Part shown: in pieces, positions 1 to 11,889 of the stretch
How the letters are laid out: every line of letters begins with the position of its first letter
Numbering within the stretch: position 1 is the first letter of the stretch
DNA from: Stereocaulon alpinum
Taxonomy: Eukaryota > Ascomycota > Lecanoromycetes > Lecanorales > Stereocaulaceae
Direction: 5' to 3'
NCBI GenBank assembly: GCA_018257865.1
Contig: JAEUBA010000053.1
Span: 124,001 to 188,000 of the forward strand
DNA length: 64,000 bases
Made by a program: the position numbers and the translations under genes
Notes under the pieces: model-generated
What the model was told of the DNA's origin: nothing
What the model saw: the letters and a program-made list of their open reading frames with translations, nothing else
The model's database searches: none

Positions 1-172
1 CCGTATTCAACAGCAGCTCTTCGTCGACCTTGCAGCCGAAAGCATTCCAATTATCCCAGCCCATCTGAGGAGTAACAGCCAGTCCATTGTAGCTGGAAGC
101 GCTAGCACCGGTGGCTTTCAATGCCAGCAATGCTGCCGCGGTAGCAAGGTAGGACCAAGTTGAGCGAGCCAT
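1..172 (-). CDS. Alpha-galactosidase, GH27 family (N-terminal part, cut by window edge)
   Basis: The first 57 codons are present; the rest lies left of the window. The start is the ATG at 172-170. The first 25 or so residues form a signal peptide (basic MARS, then a run rich in Ala and Leu ending near GASA). Directly after it comes NGLAVTPQMGWDNWNAFGC, the N-terminal signature of GH27 enzymes, where the Gly-Trp-(Asn/Asp)-(Thr/Asn)-Trp segment lies at the sugar-binding pocket. Members hydrolyse terminal alpha-1,6-galactose from melibiose, raffinose and galactomannan outside the cell. Secretion is inferred from the signal peptide. The catalytic aspartates are outside the window, so activity cannot be judged. 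Upstream DNA carries GC-rich boxes compatible with carbon catabolite control. The family call is firm; substrate preference is unknown. Confidence 0.88.
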   Translation of the reverse strand, partial: MARSTWSYLATAAALLALKATGASASSYNGLAVTPQMGWDNWNAFGCKVDEELLLNT

Positions 173-254
173 TGCAATGGGAAAGGGTATGATATGCCAT
201 CGTAGGAGAAGTGACAGGATCAGGGGTCTTATGAAGGTTTCGTTGAGCAGGTTT

Positions 255-303
255 CCCCACCAGTGGTGGGCGGCTTAGAAGGACACTTTAAGTGGTGCCC
301 CAC
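255..303. promoter_or_regulatory. Possible CreA/Mig1 sites upstream of the alpha-galactosidase gene
   Basis: CCCCAC occurs at 255-260 and at 298-303, which on the other strand is GTGGGG and fits the CreA consensus SYGGRG. GTGGTGGG at 263-270 is a related box. They lie 83-131 bp upstream of the start codon of a gene of a carbon-repressed class. The consensus is short and occurs by chance often, so this is an inference from motif and position only. Confidence 0.35.
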
Positions 304-370
304 TTGAGAAGGTTGAGGATGTGCATCGTAGTATGGCTATTAGGCTCGTGTGATGAGGCCAATGGAGTCA

Positions 371-418
371 GTTTGAGCTGGTAGGAGCTGGTAGGAGCTG
401 GTAGAAGCTGGTAGGAGT
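371..418. repeat. 10-bp tandem repeat in the alpha-galactosidase promoter
   Basis: Nearly five copies of a decamer close to GTAGGAGCTG stand head to tail, with unit starts at 371, 381, 391, 401 and 411. Copies two and three are identical and the others differ by one to three bases. The 10-bp period puts each copy on the same helix face. Confidence 0.8.
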
Positions 419-2436
419 GTTTCTTAAAGCAATCATTGGACCAATCGTGAGGGGCTGAACGAGGCGGGATCAGAAGTAGAAGGTAAGGTACCTTAGAGAT
501 GTGACATCATGCATGCAGCGGGCAACGGTCACTTGTTGCCGTTGCCACTGGATGAAGAAAGGCGGGGAAACCTGGGGCATTGGATTCACGCGCTGAGTTG
601 TTTCGGTTGTCACGGCCTTGGGAAGCACAGCCCTAGAGCGGATATCAAGGCGGAGGAGCTTGGCCCTAGAGTGCCAATCTTAAAAAGTCCAGGGGCAGGT
701 TGCCTCACCTAGAGAACACGTTCCTGGGGCCATTCTTAGGGCTGGGCAACGATCCTTCCTGAGTCCTGACGGCTGTGCCATTGCTGACATACGAGAACCA
801 TGGTATATCCTTGACTCTCCATCAGTTGAGACAATGAATTCATCTCGGGTATATCTATGTATGTCCATAGAAACCCTTCGTAGTCGAAAGTGATTAGATC
901 GATATGGCCAACACCATCCATGTTTCATCATCCTTTTAGGTCGTCTATCTGTAGATCATTCTCATCTTTCTCATTCCCATCTTCTAGTGCTATGTCAGAC
1001 TTTGCCTCCACTTTCTCTTGTTTCATGCACTTATACAAGCCTTATCAATGAGCAGCGGATACAATGTGGCCCTTCTCATACTGAGCTATAGAACGCAGGT
1101 ATGAACATCAGGTCTAGCTTCTCCAAGCCAGTTCCAGCGATTATCTCAAAGCATAGATCTTCCCACTGCTTTCGAACCACAACTGCCAGAAGTGCCATAG
1201 CGCTGCCATTATTGAGCCGTGCGTAGAGGTCATGGATAACACTAAATACCAAAGCTTACCATACGTTGACAGAGTCAACAACTCAGCTACAGAGACGGGA
1301 ACCGCAGCAGCAATCCCGCTCTAGTCAACGTATCGAACACTATAAATAGACGGCATTTGAGACTAAATTGGAATCGGAGACCGAGACGACAGCTTCTCTG
1401 ACCATGGGCGATCTTGCCGTAGACTCTCTCCACATGCAGTAATTTTTCCGTCTCGAATGTGCGCAGGCACTTCACTGGGATACCAATCCAGTGACGACAA
1501 TCTCGTAGCCTAAGTCAACCCCAATCACCCATCAATTGACCAGCGAGGTGCTCGACAGTGAGTTATGTGCCTCAGTAAGCTAGCTGGCAAAAGCCAATCG
1601 AAATTTCTGATACGTCCATGCAGGGTACACTCAACATAGCCTAAATACATTGAGTCTTCGTGGAGGAGTTTTGCCGAGACTGGGTAAAAGCATGTACGTA
1701 CCTTAGGTAGGTACCTTAGGGTCGCTTCCCCCACATCTATCCTTCTTCAGCAACGTGGTTTCCCACTATTTACTATCTTTGCATCATGCTTTCTAAGCAT
1801 GGTCTGTTCAATAGGGCGCGAACTAGGCCTTCACGGATAGCTAAGGACTCGATATTCGTTCAATTTGACAAGAAAGACGATGCCAGATAAGGAAGAGAGG
1901 CAACGAAAGGAAAGTTGGTTCCAATTTTAATGTACAAAAGCCATGGTACTTGCATTATGATTGCTATCTATGAGAATAAAGCTCACAGCGAGACCGCGCT
2001 GGCGCTCTGCGAGTATGTCATCAGCAACGATTGCCTCCCCGCGCTCGTGTCTATGTGCGAAGTCGTGATCCCGATCCACCCAATGAAGGACTCAAGCCAG
2101 CATGAGTGTCGGAAGGAGATCTATGCGTACAATTTCGTAAGGGTAATAAAACCAAATACTGCAAAATATGACCATGCCCTGCTGGTAGTGAATGTTGTAA
2201 GTCGAAGTGAAAGCCGGATGCACGGAGTGACCATCAAGGTTTGCCTACTCATTTTTGCTTGCTTACTGCTCAGCAAACCAACAGATGCTCCTCCCCCCCT
2301 AGTGTCACATTATGAAACATGAAAATTCCATGTGTTTTGCGCCTCTCCATGGAACGATGTGGGTATATTGTGTGCAGAAAGAAATGTCCAAATTCCAACA
2401 AGGTTCCGTAAAACACCAAATTCAAAAAGTCGTTAC
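419..2436. other. Intergenic, no supported gene
   Basis: This is upstream DNA of the alpha-galactosidase gene and the 3' flank of the phospholipase C gene. Short open frames exist but begin at non-ATG codons or lack any recognisable domain. A perfect palindrome TAAGGTACCTTA is at 484-495 and two related copies lie at 1694-1720. I see no RNA gene or mobile element. Confidence 0.6.
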
Positions 2437-5400
2437 TCAAGCCCCCTCGCTTGACTTGTCGCCGCTCGTCGTCATGCTTGGGCTTTTGCTCGAATTTTTC
2501 TTTTCCGCCGGTTTTCCGTTCCTCTTTTCAACGGATAGAGTGCGTTTGAAGGTGGACGCTTTGAAACTGAACCCTCGCTTCTTCTCCGGCATTGGATCTT
2601 CCCTCTCAACAGTGACAGGCTCTTCCTTCTTGATCTTACAGAAGAGAGCAGCGCAATTGAATTGATCTCCATTAGGATCGTAGAGACGCAAATGACGGTA
2701 GCCCTGTTCAAGGCTGCTCAATTTGGACGTGAAGGTAGCCAGCGGGGTCTGAGCTTGGTTTCCATTGTAACTACGTCCGTCTGTGGAGTTCCATATCGTC
2801 CATCTTACAAACACCAGGCTAGGGTATTTAGTCTCCAAAGACAACTTGAAGGTGTCACCGAAGATAGGATTAAAACCGTTGGCTTGCACCATATGGGTTC
2901 GTCTTCGATGTGGCCATCCGATGCCAGACACGCCATTACGTGCGGAGGCATCTTGTCCACCCTCGCCAGATGCAATGCCTTTACTTTTGTCTTCGGCGCT
3001 GAACATTTCAATCTCGACGTAAGGATCTAAAGGCGCATCTGGCGCAATACCGTGGGGTCTTGGTAGTTGTTGTGCAGAGATGATCTCGACGGAAAAGCGA
3101 ATCAGCTTCTTCTGTATCTTACCGAGGCCGTGTATGGATGGTTCTGAGATCTCTTCCTGGATCGACAGGGACTCCCTCAGTTCTCTAGGCTTCAGTACAT
3201 AGCCAAGCTTGTCGGAACCACTGGCAAACATGGCGTCGTTCATCTGCATGGGAAGGTCGTAGGTTTGCCAATTCAATGCCATCATCTGTACTCCTCGCCT
3301 CCAAAAGATCAGCGGGTCGGGGTTTGATGACTGTACTCGCCAGGCTGACGGGTACACACGCATCAGGTGGCGCATGTTGTGCTTCTCAAGCTGCGCTTTC
3401 TGGTCTGAGTTGGCACAGAGCTCATCAAATTTGCGTTCAGCAATGGAAACAACGTGGTTGAATGTCTTTGTCTCCTGTCCAGTGAAACCACTAAACGAGA
3501 TGCCTTGCGTGTAGACGCCAAGGTTGCCGAGCGATTGTATAATCTTACTCCTGCGTGGTTTGTTAGAGGCTTTCTTGGGACGGGTAATGTTTTTGCGCGT
3601 CCCACTGTCGCTGTCTTCGCTTGAACTACTAACACTTGTGGTTGTCATCGAATCTCTACCAGGGCCCCAGTTTGACGTGTGCTCAGGAGGGGTCTTGGAA
3701 GGAGGACTGGTCAGCAAAGGAGTGCTTGGCACTAAGCCGTTGTCTAAGATCTGAGGCCGAGACCAGGGTGAGCTGAAGCTCCTATCGCGGCGTCCATTGG
3801 GCACATCGCGGCGGTTGCAAGAAACCTCAGCATCGAGGTCTGGATCTGCACCAGACTTCACTTTAATTAGGATTCTGTTGCGCAAATCTTCAGGCGATGG
3901 CAATCGGTGAGTAAAGTTTGGCAGAGGCTCTCGAATCAGTTGCTCCCCAAACTCTCGTATCATGATCTCGAACATCTCTTGTTGTTGCTTTCCATTGCAA
4001 TGGACCTCAAGGGATAGGATCAACGGATAGTCGGATGCACAGAAGGCGTATCTGTTAATGACCGAAATGACATCCGCGAACAGGACACTCGAAGTCATCG
4101 TGCGTCCGTGCATGACAATTGGACGACCATCGGCTCCATCCCAGCAGTCAATCTCGACGCAACGACAATTGCGCTGCAATGCTCGGATGTAAGCTTCGGT
4201 GCTGGAGCTCCCAGCAACTTGTCGACCCATGAGGTATGTGTTGTGGGAGCTCGATATAAAGTACTCATTCAAGGGTTTGTCAAATCTCACTTCGGGAGCC
4301 TTGAAATTCTGCACATTGTTATCATTGGAACAGAGGAATGAAGTAAATGCAACAAATTTCATTTGACTTGCATCCTCCTCTGAAAGATCTTGGCTAATCT
4401 GACTTTGGTTTGCTTGCCGGATATGTTTGTTGAAGATCTTGATCCAGTGTGCGCGATTCGTGGACACATCGACACCTTGAGTATCTTGCAAAAATTCCAG
4501 AAAGCTGTCCAGAGGCATGCCCTCATCAGGATTTGGAATGATTGTTTTGTAGATGTCTTTGATATCGCTACGATGCTTCAGACGGCGAATAAAATCTTTG
4601 AACTGCGCGAAATTGAGGCGGCCTGTGTTGTCTGGGTCGGCTTTTTCGAAGTGGGCACGGAGCATGTTCTTCGAACAGTGGATGTGGAAGCTGTGGCACA
4701 AAGTCTCAACGCCAGCGAAATCGAATGTCTCTTCGTTCTCGTCGTGGTCCGCACCATTGAACTTCTTCGCCATTTCGTGGTTCCAGTGGTTCCTTAGGGT
4801 CTTCTCATTAAGTCGAGCACCGTTTATCCCGTTCACGAGCTCATAGCGGTATCTCTGAGTGTCCTCCAAAGCAGACGTCCACATCGTAAAGGTGATCTGG
4901 TTCGGAGCAATCAAGTGCATGGTTTTGAGCGGTCTTCCCTTTCCACGATCCGGGTCAGCATATATAATGGTGAACCAGCGATCCTCAAACTCGAGCGGTA
5001 CACCACATTCTTCTCGGTAATTCCTCGCCTCGCTTTGGACACGAATTTGCTGTATGTCATCAATATAGAACTGCTTCGACGGGTTCGATGGATTCCAGTA
5101 GACCTTGGCTGAATCTGTGTTGAGAAAGAATATAAGGCTCTTTCGTTTCCTCTTTGTGACCTTTGTGAGTTGACTCCCTCTACAGATGCTCGCATTCACG
5201 ATTGGAGCTATGCCACCTTGGGTAATTGCAGGTTCCAGGTTGTAGCGTCGATCGTCCATGCTTAGACCCTGGACGCTGATTCCTAGCCCTTGGACAGGCT
5301 CTGGGTCTTCCTGGACATCTTCAATGTCGGCCTCGAACTCTGTATCTAGCATGCCATTGTCGGAATCGGTACCATTCTTGCTGTTGCTTCGACGACGAAG

Positions 5401-5859
5401 TATAGCAGGACCCGAGCTGCGATCACGGTTCAAGAGGTGGTTTGAGGACTGGCGGCGGCGAAGTCTATTCTTTGCCCCTCTTGATAGCCTTCGAATGAGA
5501 CCAGGCGACTTGCTCGCTGCAATAGCTTCGCTCATCGCGCTATGGAATTGTGTAGAGGGCGGGCTCAATGTAGATTCAGGTAATTCTAGAGGCGTAGGCG
5601 AGAAGTCGAGAGGAAGGTTACGGCCGCGAGGCCCTTCAGGCGAAGACTGTATTGAGAGGGTAGCCGGGCTTGCGGTGGACGACGTTCCATTGAATGTAAG
5701 GGCTGAAGCAGGTGTCACTGTCGATGGCATAGAAGTGTTGGGTTGGTGCTTGAGCGAGGGTTGGGAGGTAGGTTGACTTGTGGGCGAAGAAGATGGCCAG
5801 CATCGTTTGCCGTTTGCCAGAGCGGGCGAAGAAGTCGCGGGAATTGTGGAGGCAGCCAT
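2437..5859 (-). CDS. Phosphoinositide-specific phospholipase C
   Basis: A single uninterrupted exon encodes 1140 residues. It hydrolyses phosphatidylinositol 4,5-bisphosphate to diacylglycerol and inositol trisphosphate at membranes. Domains in order: a disordered Ser/Pro-rich N-terminus (about 1-200), a PH-like region (about 215-355), an EF-hand region near 400-500 (DPDNTGRLNFAQF), catalytic X domain (about 530-675) with SSSHNTYL and the second catalytic histidine in MHGRTMTS, a Ser-rich X-Y linker, catalytic Y domain (about 785-895, starting near YTQGISFSGF), and a C2 domain (about 915-1065). A basic Lys/Ser-rich tail follows. The frame can be extended 14 codons upstream to a GTG, but the first ATG at 5859-5857 gives MAASTIP and is chosen. 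Fungal Plc1 enzymes have this layout; the length is near the upper end because of the long N-terminus. No introns, unlike most neighbours. Confidence 0.95.
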   Translation of the reverse strand: MAASTIPATSSPALANGKRCWPSSSPTSQPTSQPSLKHQPNTSMPSTVTPASALTFNGTSSTASPATLSIQSSPEGPRGRNLPLDFSPTPLELPESTLSPPSTQFHSAMSEAIAASKSPGLIRRLSRGAKNRLRRRQSSNHLLNRDRSSGPAILRRRSNSKNGTDSDNGMLDTEFEADIEDVQEDPEPVQGLGISVQGLSMDDRRYNLEPAITQGGIAPIVNASICRGSQLTKVTKRKRKSLIFFLNTDSAKVYWNPSNPSKQFYIDDIQQIRVQSEARNYREECGVPLEFEDRWFTIIYADPDRGKGRPLKTMHLIAPNQITFTMWTSALEDTQRYRYELVNGINGARLNEKTLRNHWNHEMAKKFNGADHDENEETFDFAGVETLCHSFHIHCSKNMLRAHFEKADPDNTGRLNFAQFKDFIRRLKHRSDIKDIYKTIIPNPDEGMPLDSFLEFLQDTQGVDVSTNRAHWIKIFNKHIRQANQSQISQDLSEEDASQMKFVAFTSFLCSNDNNVQNFKAPEVRFDKPLNEYFISSSHNTYLMGRQVAGSSSTEAYIRALQRNCRCVEIDCWDGADGRPIVMHGRTMTSSVLFADVISVINRYAFCASDYPLILSLEVHCNGKQQQEMFEIMIREFGEQLIREPLPNFTHRLPSPEDLRNRILIKVKSGADPDLDAEVSCNRRDVPNGRRDRSFSSPWSRPQILDNGLVPSTPLLTSPPSKTPPEHTSNWGPGRDSMTTTSVSSSSEDSDSGTRKNITRPKKASNKPRRSKIIQSLGNLGVYTQGISFSGFTGQETKTFNHVVSIAERKFDELCANSDQKAQLEKHNMRHLMRVYPSAWRVQSSNPDPLIFWRRGVQMMALNWQTYDLPMQMNDAMFASGSDKLGYVLKPRELRESLSIQEEISEPSIHGLGKIQKKLIRFSVEIISAQQLPRPHGIAPDAPLDPYVEIEMFSAEDKSKGIASGEGGQDASARNGVSGIGWPHRRRTHMVQANGFNPIFGDTFKLSLETKYPSLVFVRWTIWNSTDGRSYNGNQAQTPLATFTSKLSSLEQGYRHLRLYDPNGDQFNCAALFCKIKKEEPVTVEREDPMPEKKRGFSFKASTFKRTLSVEKRNGKPAEKKNSSKSPSMTTSGDKSSEGA

Positions 5860-7838
5860 GATGGGATTCACTCCGAAAGGCAATTCACTGGTTCGCTTCA
5901 CGGATGCACGTCCGTAGAGGGTTCAGTGCTGTCAAGTGCCGTATTTTGGAGCAGTTTCAATTGTGCGGTAGTCGACGGGGAACTTTGTGAATTTGTGTCT
6001 TCATCTTAGCCATCCCGTAGAAGGGGCGAGGCATCTAAGTGGTCAGGCACCAAGTACTCGGAAGGGGGGGGCATGTCCAGCTTTCATGCAGAGCTGCAGT
6101 CACTGCATGCTCGTCCAATGTCGGCCAATTCTCGTGGGGGAAGGTAGTTGCGTGCTACGCCGAGGTTACCTGTTTTGGGAACCAATGGCTTGTCACGCGT
6201 GGGCTTTGGGCCGTATTCAGAGGTGACAGCGCAACATTTATGCCTGGATGCCAAGCGTGGATTGAAAGGGGCCTGCAGGCTTCATACGAAGTGGATCAAG
6301 GGGTGATCAAAAAAGATAACTTGATGGTATTGTGGGGAGCGGATGGTTGTGGCGGCTGTAAAGGAGAAAATTGTGACCTTGATTGATTTTCCCTTGGAAT
6401 TTTCTATTTTCCCTGGCGAATCTGGCTCGAAGTATAATCGCTTTCCCTCTAGACCGTCAGCGGATCGCAACGGCCGCCAATGCTCAGGGATCCTACGTAG
6501 TAAAACCTAACTTGATGGCTTTTGATAGGAAGGTTTGCTGGCAATGTAGTAGCAGGTCACGTTTCATACAGTTTCACTAAAAGATGATGTGGTGCCAGCT
6601 GACACGGAGGCAACTACGAATCTATAATATACTCTATGGGACTTTCTAAAGGTCAGTGCACCAGGCGTAATCAGCAAATAGGAGGCTTAGAAGACAGGGA
6701 GAATGCGGGCTTGATCCTCCGCCTTTAGATAGAACAATCTCACTCAGCCTCCACATTCAGCCTCGCAATCCTGCTGCAGGTCAGACTCTAGACCCGCCCA
6801 CTCGGATTATTCATCGCTCACACCTCAACACCTGCGTTGTGCTCGTCAAAGTCGCCTCATCTTACCTTCATGCCTCCAAGCGAATTTCTGGAGAAAGCAG
6901 TGATTGACTTTCTGTTCCTGATTGGCACGAGACCCACTATCCATGTTTTCGGCTCACGAAAAACACAAAGACCAGCAGAGGCCGAAATGAGCCGATGCCG
7001 CCCTCCCGTTGGTTGCATCACTCATGACATGTCACACTCCGCCACAGTACGTAACAGGGTACATTGACCCTTTGAATCACAATGTACCTTACCTTAGAGA
7101 AACTCGAACTCGAGAGTATGTGGCGGTTTGTCGTCGGCGATTCGCGCAATGCCGTATGTTGCAACAAGTCTCGGGATCGCAAACACACAGCGCTTAGGCG
7201 TCCTCGGCGTCCTTCCATGCACGACATTCGAATAATCATTAGCCTCTCCCCACACCAGTGGTACACCCTAAAAAGACTAGAAAGCCCTACCTGGCGAGCT
7301 AGTCCCTAGGGCCACTACCCCATAACGCTGACCAAGCCCCCGGGCTCGCCACGACATTCCCACTTTCTCCGCTGCGCGAATTGTTCAAGACCTGTCCATC
7401 TGATAAGGACCGGGAAGATAATGAAAAGTATGAAGATGCGCCGTTCCACGGTTATGGTTCCTTGAAAGAAAAAGACCTGCAGCTCTGACGCTCACTTCCC
7501 CAATTGAGTCCCAGGGCTGAGGGATTCATGCACACCGCTTCTGTGGTAACGGGATGTCTTGCATCCATCTGGGGCATACTCCCTCGCGAATCGAGATCAA
7601 TCATTTGTTAGGCTAGTCTTGCAACGGTCAAGTGGAGGAAGGTGCCCGCAGCTATCCAATAACCGCAGACACGTTTCCCGGCCAGAAGTAAGGTATCATC
7701 CGTCAGTGTAGCGTCAAACCTAGAGCAGTACCCCACGGCTGGGCTCTAGGTACTCTTACAAAATTGTTTAATGTATTGGTAAGCAAAGAAGAACTAGTGA
7801 AGACTGATCTTGCCGCGACCGTGCATAACGCTCAGTCG
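5860..7838. other. Intergenic, no supported gene
   Basis: Promoter side of the phospholipase C gene and 3' flank of the transporter gene. The open frames here are short, overlap one another and show no family signature. A GTACCTTACCTTAG segment at 7084-7097 belongs to a motif seen elsewhere in the window. Confidence 0.6.
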
Positions 7839-9245
7839 TCACACAGCCTGACCCTCAATAGGACTAGGCTCGCCTTTCCTGTGAGTATACATCTCCGCGC
7901 TCAGTTCTCTGCCAATCCCACTAGCCATGTGCTGGCCCGTCGAGGGAAGCGAGGCAACATGATTGGGATGCCCCTCTTCTAGCTCTTTTCCACTAACCAC
8001 TTTCGTATCTTGCTCATCCTGTGAGGATTGAGAATCTGGCATTGATTTTCGTTTCGATGGCTCCATTGGCCCGCCAGCTTCCATCGCCGTATCGAGGCCG
8101 CCAAGATCGAATTTGATATCTTCCGCTCCTGGTCCGGTGAGGTACAAGTACCAGTATATTGCTGCAACGAAGAGCCCGCCACCAACTGTGTTACCAAGCG
8201 CCGTGGGAATCATCGACTTCCAGATGTATAGATCCACTCCGATATCTGGGTGGCCGTAGAAAATGGCGACTGGGATGAAGTACATATTTGCAATGACATG
8301 GTCTAGGCCCAGCGCTACAAATGTGAACGTGGGCCACCAGATGGCAAGGATTTTTGACGAAATTTCGCGGGAAGAGATGGAGATGAATACGGCGAAACAG
8401 ACCAGCCAATTGGCTCCTATGGCCCGAAGAAATATCTGAACCCAGGTGGGAGTCAAACACTTCTGTGTGGCAAAGTTGAAGATCTCTGTGCGATAAGCGG
8501 GGATATCAAAGACTCCTCCATCTAAAGCTTGTTATCAGCGATTTTCCAACAGTGACGGGAAAGCCTGGACTGTCACTTACAGCCAGTAATGATAGCCATG
8601 AAGAACAGCATCCCCGCTAAATTGCCAAAGTACGACACAGCCCAATTGACTGCAAGGTGAACAACAGTGACTCGGCGGTGAAGGAATGCGGTCGACATGA
8701 ACTGAGGAACATCAGACTATATTTCATTGGGGTATGAATAACGGTGACCTACCATGACATTACTAGTATACAGATCTGCCCCACTGAGATCATGATGAGC
8801 CCCACTGGGAAGAAGACCGAGCCGATGGTCCTGATAAGACCTGGAGCATTTTCTTGGTACCACGGGGCCGTTTCTGTCGACAACGCTACTGCGCATCTGT
8901 GTACGGCATCAGTCCAGTCACGGCACTCAAGATAGAGTCAACACGATTGGTGGATAAGGGTAAGCAGAGGCTCGAATGTACACATGCTTACTTGCATACA
9001 TAGGCATTTGTCATTTGATACTTCAAGGGACAGCGAATGCTCGATAACGCAACCAGGGTGTTTAGTGCCATTGCCCTGGTAAAGACGGGATATGTGTATG
9101 TCTTATGTACTTCCACTTACCCAAACCCAAGCAAAGGTCCAGCCATGAAGGAGTTCCACCACAGCTTATGCCATACCATATGCGACTTCTTACAGCCAAT
9201 CCTGGAGACCAGCTCAATTGTTTGTTGAGGCGTGAACGCGTCCAT
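7839..9245 (-). CDS. Formate/nitrite transporter (FNT) family protein with an apparent frame break
   Basis: Four exons are visible: 9245-9121, 8896-8753, 8701-8581 and 8521-7839. All introns have GT..AG ends; the first is long at 224 nt. The product would be a six-helix pentameric channel or transporter for small anions such as formate or nitrite in a cell membrane. Family signatures are MDAFTPQQTIELVSRIGCKK at the start, QENAPGLIRTIG, VFFPVGLIMI, GADLYTSNVM, the NWAVSYFGNLAG stretch and GLDHVIANMYFIP. A hydrophilic tail of about 90 residues follows. Exon 2 is inconsistent: the frame reading VGLIMI (near 8800) and the frame reading GADLYTSNVM (near 8770) differ by one base, and the four exons add up to 1073 nt, one short of a multiple of three. 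The break lies by a GGGG run at 8778-8781. It may be a sequencing or assembly error, or a real disabling mutation. Confidence 0.85.
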
Positions 9246-11880
9246 AACAGGCAAACTTCCCTGATAGCAAAGGCTGGAGAGAGACGAAGTTCATCCACCT
9301 AGGAGGCAACGACGTGTGCGATACAAGAAGAAGGCTGCGATGATATCCTACTCAGCCAGGAAAGCTAGATCCTACAATCCTACATATAAATCGGTGTCAA
9401 GGATATAGCGGCTCAGCGGAAATCTTCTCCCCACAGATCCTGCCAGTATCTGAATGATCAGCAACAGGATCTGTGACGTAGGCATGCGGTATTGCTGCAC
9501 GAAAGATCCGAAATCCATGCGGCGCAATAGGGCCTTATCGTGAAGCCTAATCTGAGCCCAGATGTTTGGAAGAAATCCATTGGCCGATAAGAGGGAGGAT
9601 CGCGCATTGCTAGCGAGTTTCTTCTCCCGATTATCCTCCTTTGCATTTCAACAGGCCTCTACTGTCGTTGGTAAATGGGTCAAATTGGCGGACTGATCTA
9701 CCGCTCTGTTATATCTAGTTACGTCGATCTTACAAGGCATGGGGAAGATTTTCCGAGGGTTGGAAAACCGCAACTACGTCAATTACCAGGGCGGAGAGAA
9801 ACCTTTCAAAGCGATCTTCATGATTGCCATGCGGTCAATGTAAGAGTGGCTTTTGTTACTGCGACAATGGTTTTAGTGGATGCGATATCAGCACTTGTAG
9901 ATCAGAACTCCGTGATACTTCCGTTGTGCACATTGCCTCCGGTGCCTTGCTTGGACCGAGGAGATATGTCGATGATGGACGCCCATATCGTTTGCTCTCA
10001 GTCCACTCTATCTCTCCTGTGCTCTCTCCTCGGTCGCGCAGACACCGTATTCGTTGCCAGAAAGTTCCGTGCTCGCCATGGTAGGCCGCTGGGTACCACT
10101 CGTCAAAGGGTCGATATAGACGTCCACGAAACGAAAATCTCGATAAGTCTGCCGTTCTAATACAATGCGGCAGCGCAATCTGTCAATTGTATTCCACTTT
10201 ATCTTTCCTGTTCGCATAAATTGAGGATATGCAAGCGAAGATGAGTATTACTGCTTCCTAATAAGGAAGAAAGCTGTTAGGGGGAAGATAACCTGTACTT
10301 TGAGGTGGCAAGGTAAACGTTCCCGTACTAGAGTACATAGTAGATGGTGATGTAAAGCTTAGGGTGAGTGATATCGTTATATCGAGAACGAGTGAAGCGA
10401 GACTTTCGATGTCACATACAGCAACGCATCCTACATCTTATACTGTTGTCTAGGTCCTCGGTGTACACACCAGGCTATGCGAGACAACTAGTCCTAGATT
10501 GCCATAGACTCAACAATCTTGTGGTTGCCAACATTCAGGCAGCATCGAAGAGGAGCGCGATCGACATTCGCGATTTAGGGTTTCCGAGTTTGTGAGGCAG
10601 CTGAAACGGCCATATATAGTGCTAAGGCGAGGGGATTAAAGGTCCAGAACAAGCAAAGTAAGTCCGAGGTGCGGTGGCCTGATTTGCAGGATCTAGAAGG
10701 CAATAACGTGGTTAATCGACATGAAACCATGTAGTTGGAACTGCTGAGGCTACCGAAGGGGCCCGGTTCCGGTCACAGGCGGATACATGCAAACGACACC
10801 ATGTTTGCGCACAGCTGATCTCGAGGAAATGTCTCTTGAATCAGCGAAGGTCACATGCTCGTCGAAACTGATCGTAGCAGGCAACACGATCTGGCCGCAA
10901 CAGAACTCTTTGCGTTGTAGCTGGCCCCGACACCTTCCTCTTAGGGCTACAACAACAAGATCGATGCCATCGAAAGATAGAACAGGCTTGTACAAGCAAG
11001 GTGAAACGCCGAGCACAGAAGCGTAAAATGTTTGCCGCAGTACAAAAGCACAAGTAACTTCCCAGGGTGGTGTTTCAGGAGTATTTTAAGCTATATTTAG
11101 CTACATCGCTTGTTGCCGACTCCGCTTCGAGACAATGTGATTCGCCACATGCGATCGTACCAGATCGTCAAAGGATTTGGGAACTGCGGCCAGCTCGCAG
11201 TCCAAGCGTAGGATGGTACATACAACGTGTCGTCGCCTTTTGGTTTGTTTGAACGATGATGCCCCTGCAATAATAGCAATCCTTTTGCTGCAGGGCAAGT
11301 CAGAGAAACACCATGTACCCCAACACCATACCAGACGACTGGGTCACGAGAGCCCACGTCGGCGGCGATTGCAACATTGTCGCTATGAAAAGGGCCCCAC
11401 GCTTGTGCAAGCCACAGCAGTTGATGCTATGGAGAGCGGTAGAAACAATAATAGCCCCTCAATTGTGAAAAGACCTGCTTAAGCGCCCGGGAAGATGGTC
11501 GGTTTTTCTGGATGTAAGCGACACTTGATATTACCACTTAGCAGCAGCATTATTCTTGTCGATGAGGGGTAAAAGGTTGCCCGATGGACTTCACTGGCTG
11601 TACTTCCTTTCTTTGCGATAGAGAAGCGGTGAAAGAGTAGGTGGGGTAGGCAGTGGTGTCGTAGGTAGTAGTAAAGGCTGGTAAAGGGGAAGATCGAATA
11701 GGCGTCCAGAAGAGCACGATGATTGAAGATGCACAAAATTTCATCCCGCAAACCCCAAGCTAGAGGGAAGTCAAGTGCCGTTGGTTGGCTGAAATGGCCT
11801 GCACAGGCCTGAAGGTCCAGGGATTACCCCCCGAAGTCGCCCCTCAAGGCGTCCATTAGAGGCAACACTAATGCTCCAAG
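9246..11880. other. Gene-poor stretch, no supported gene
   Basis: Upstream of the transporter gene. The longest ATG-started frame (9675-10160, 161 codons) has no recognisable domain and overlaps frames on both strands. I see no long repeats, no transposase and no convincing RNA gene. It separates the divergent transporter gene and the Q-rich gene. Confidence 0.5.
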
Positions 11881-11889
11881 CGGTTAGAC

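Noticed and set aside
1915..2322. 135-codon open frame between the first two genes
   Set aside because: Begins at a TTG, shows no domain and no promoter features.
9675..10160. 161-codon ATG-started frame
   Set aside because: No recognisable family, no splice or promoter context, overlapping frames on both strands.
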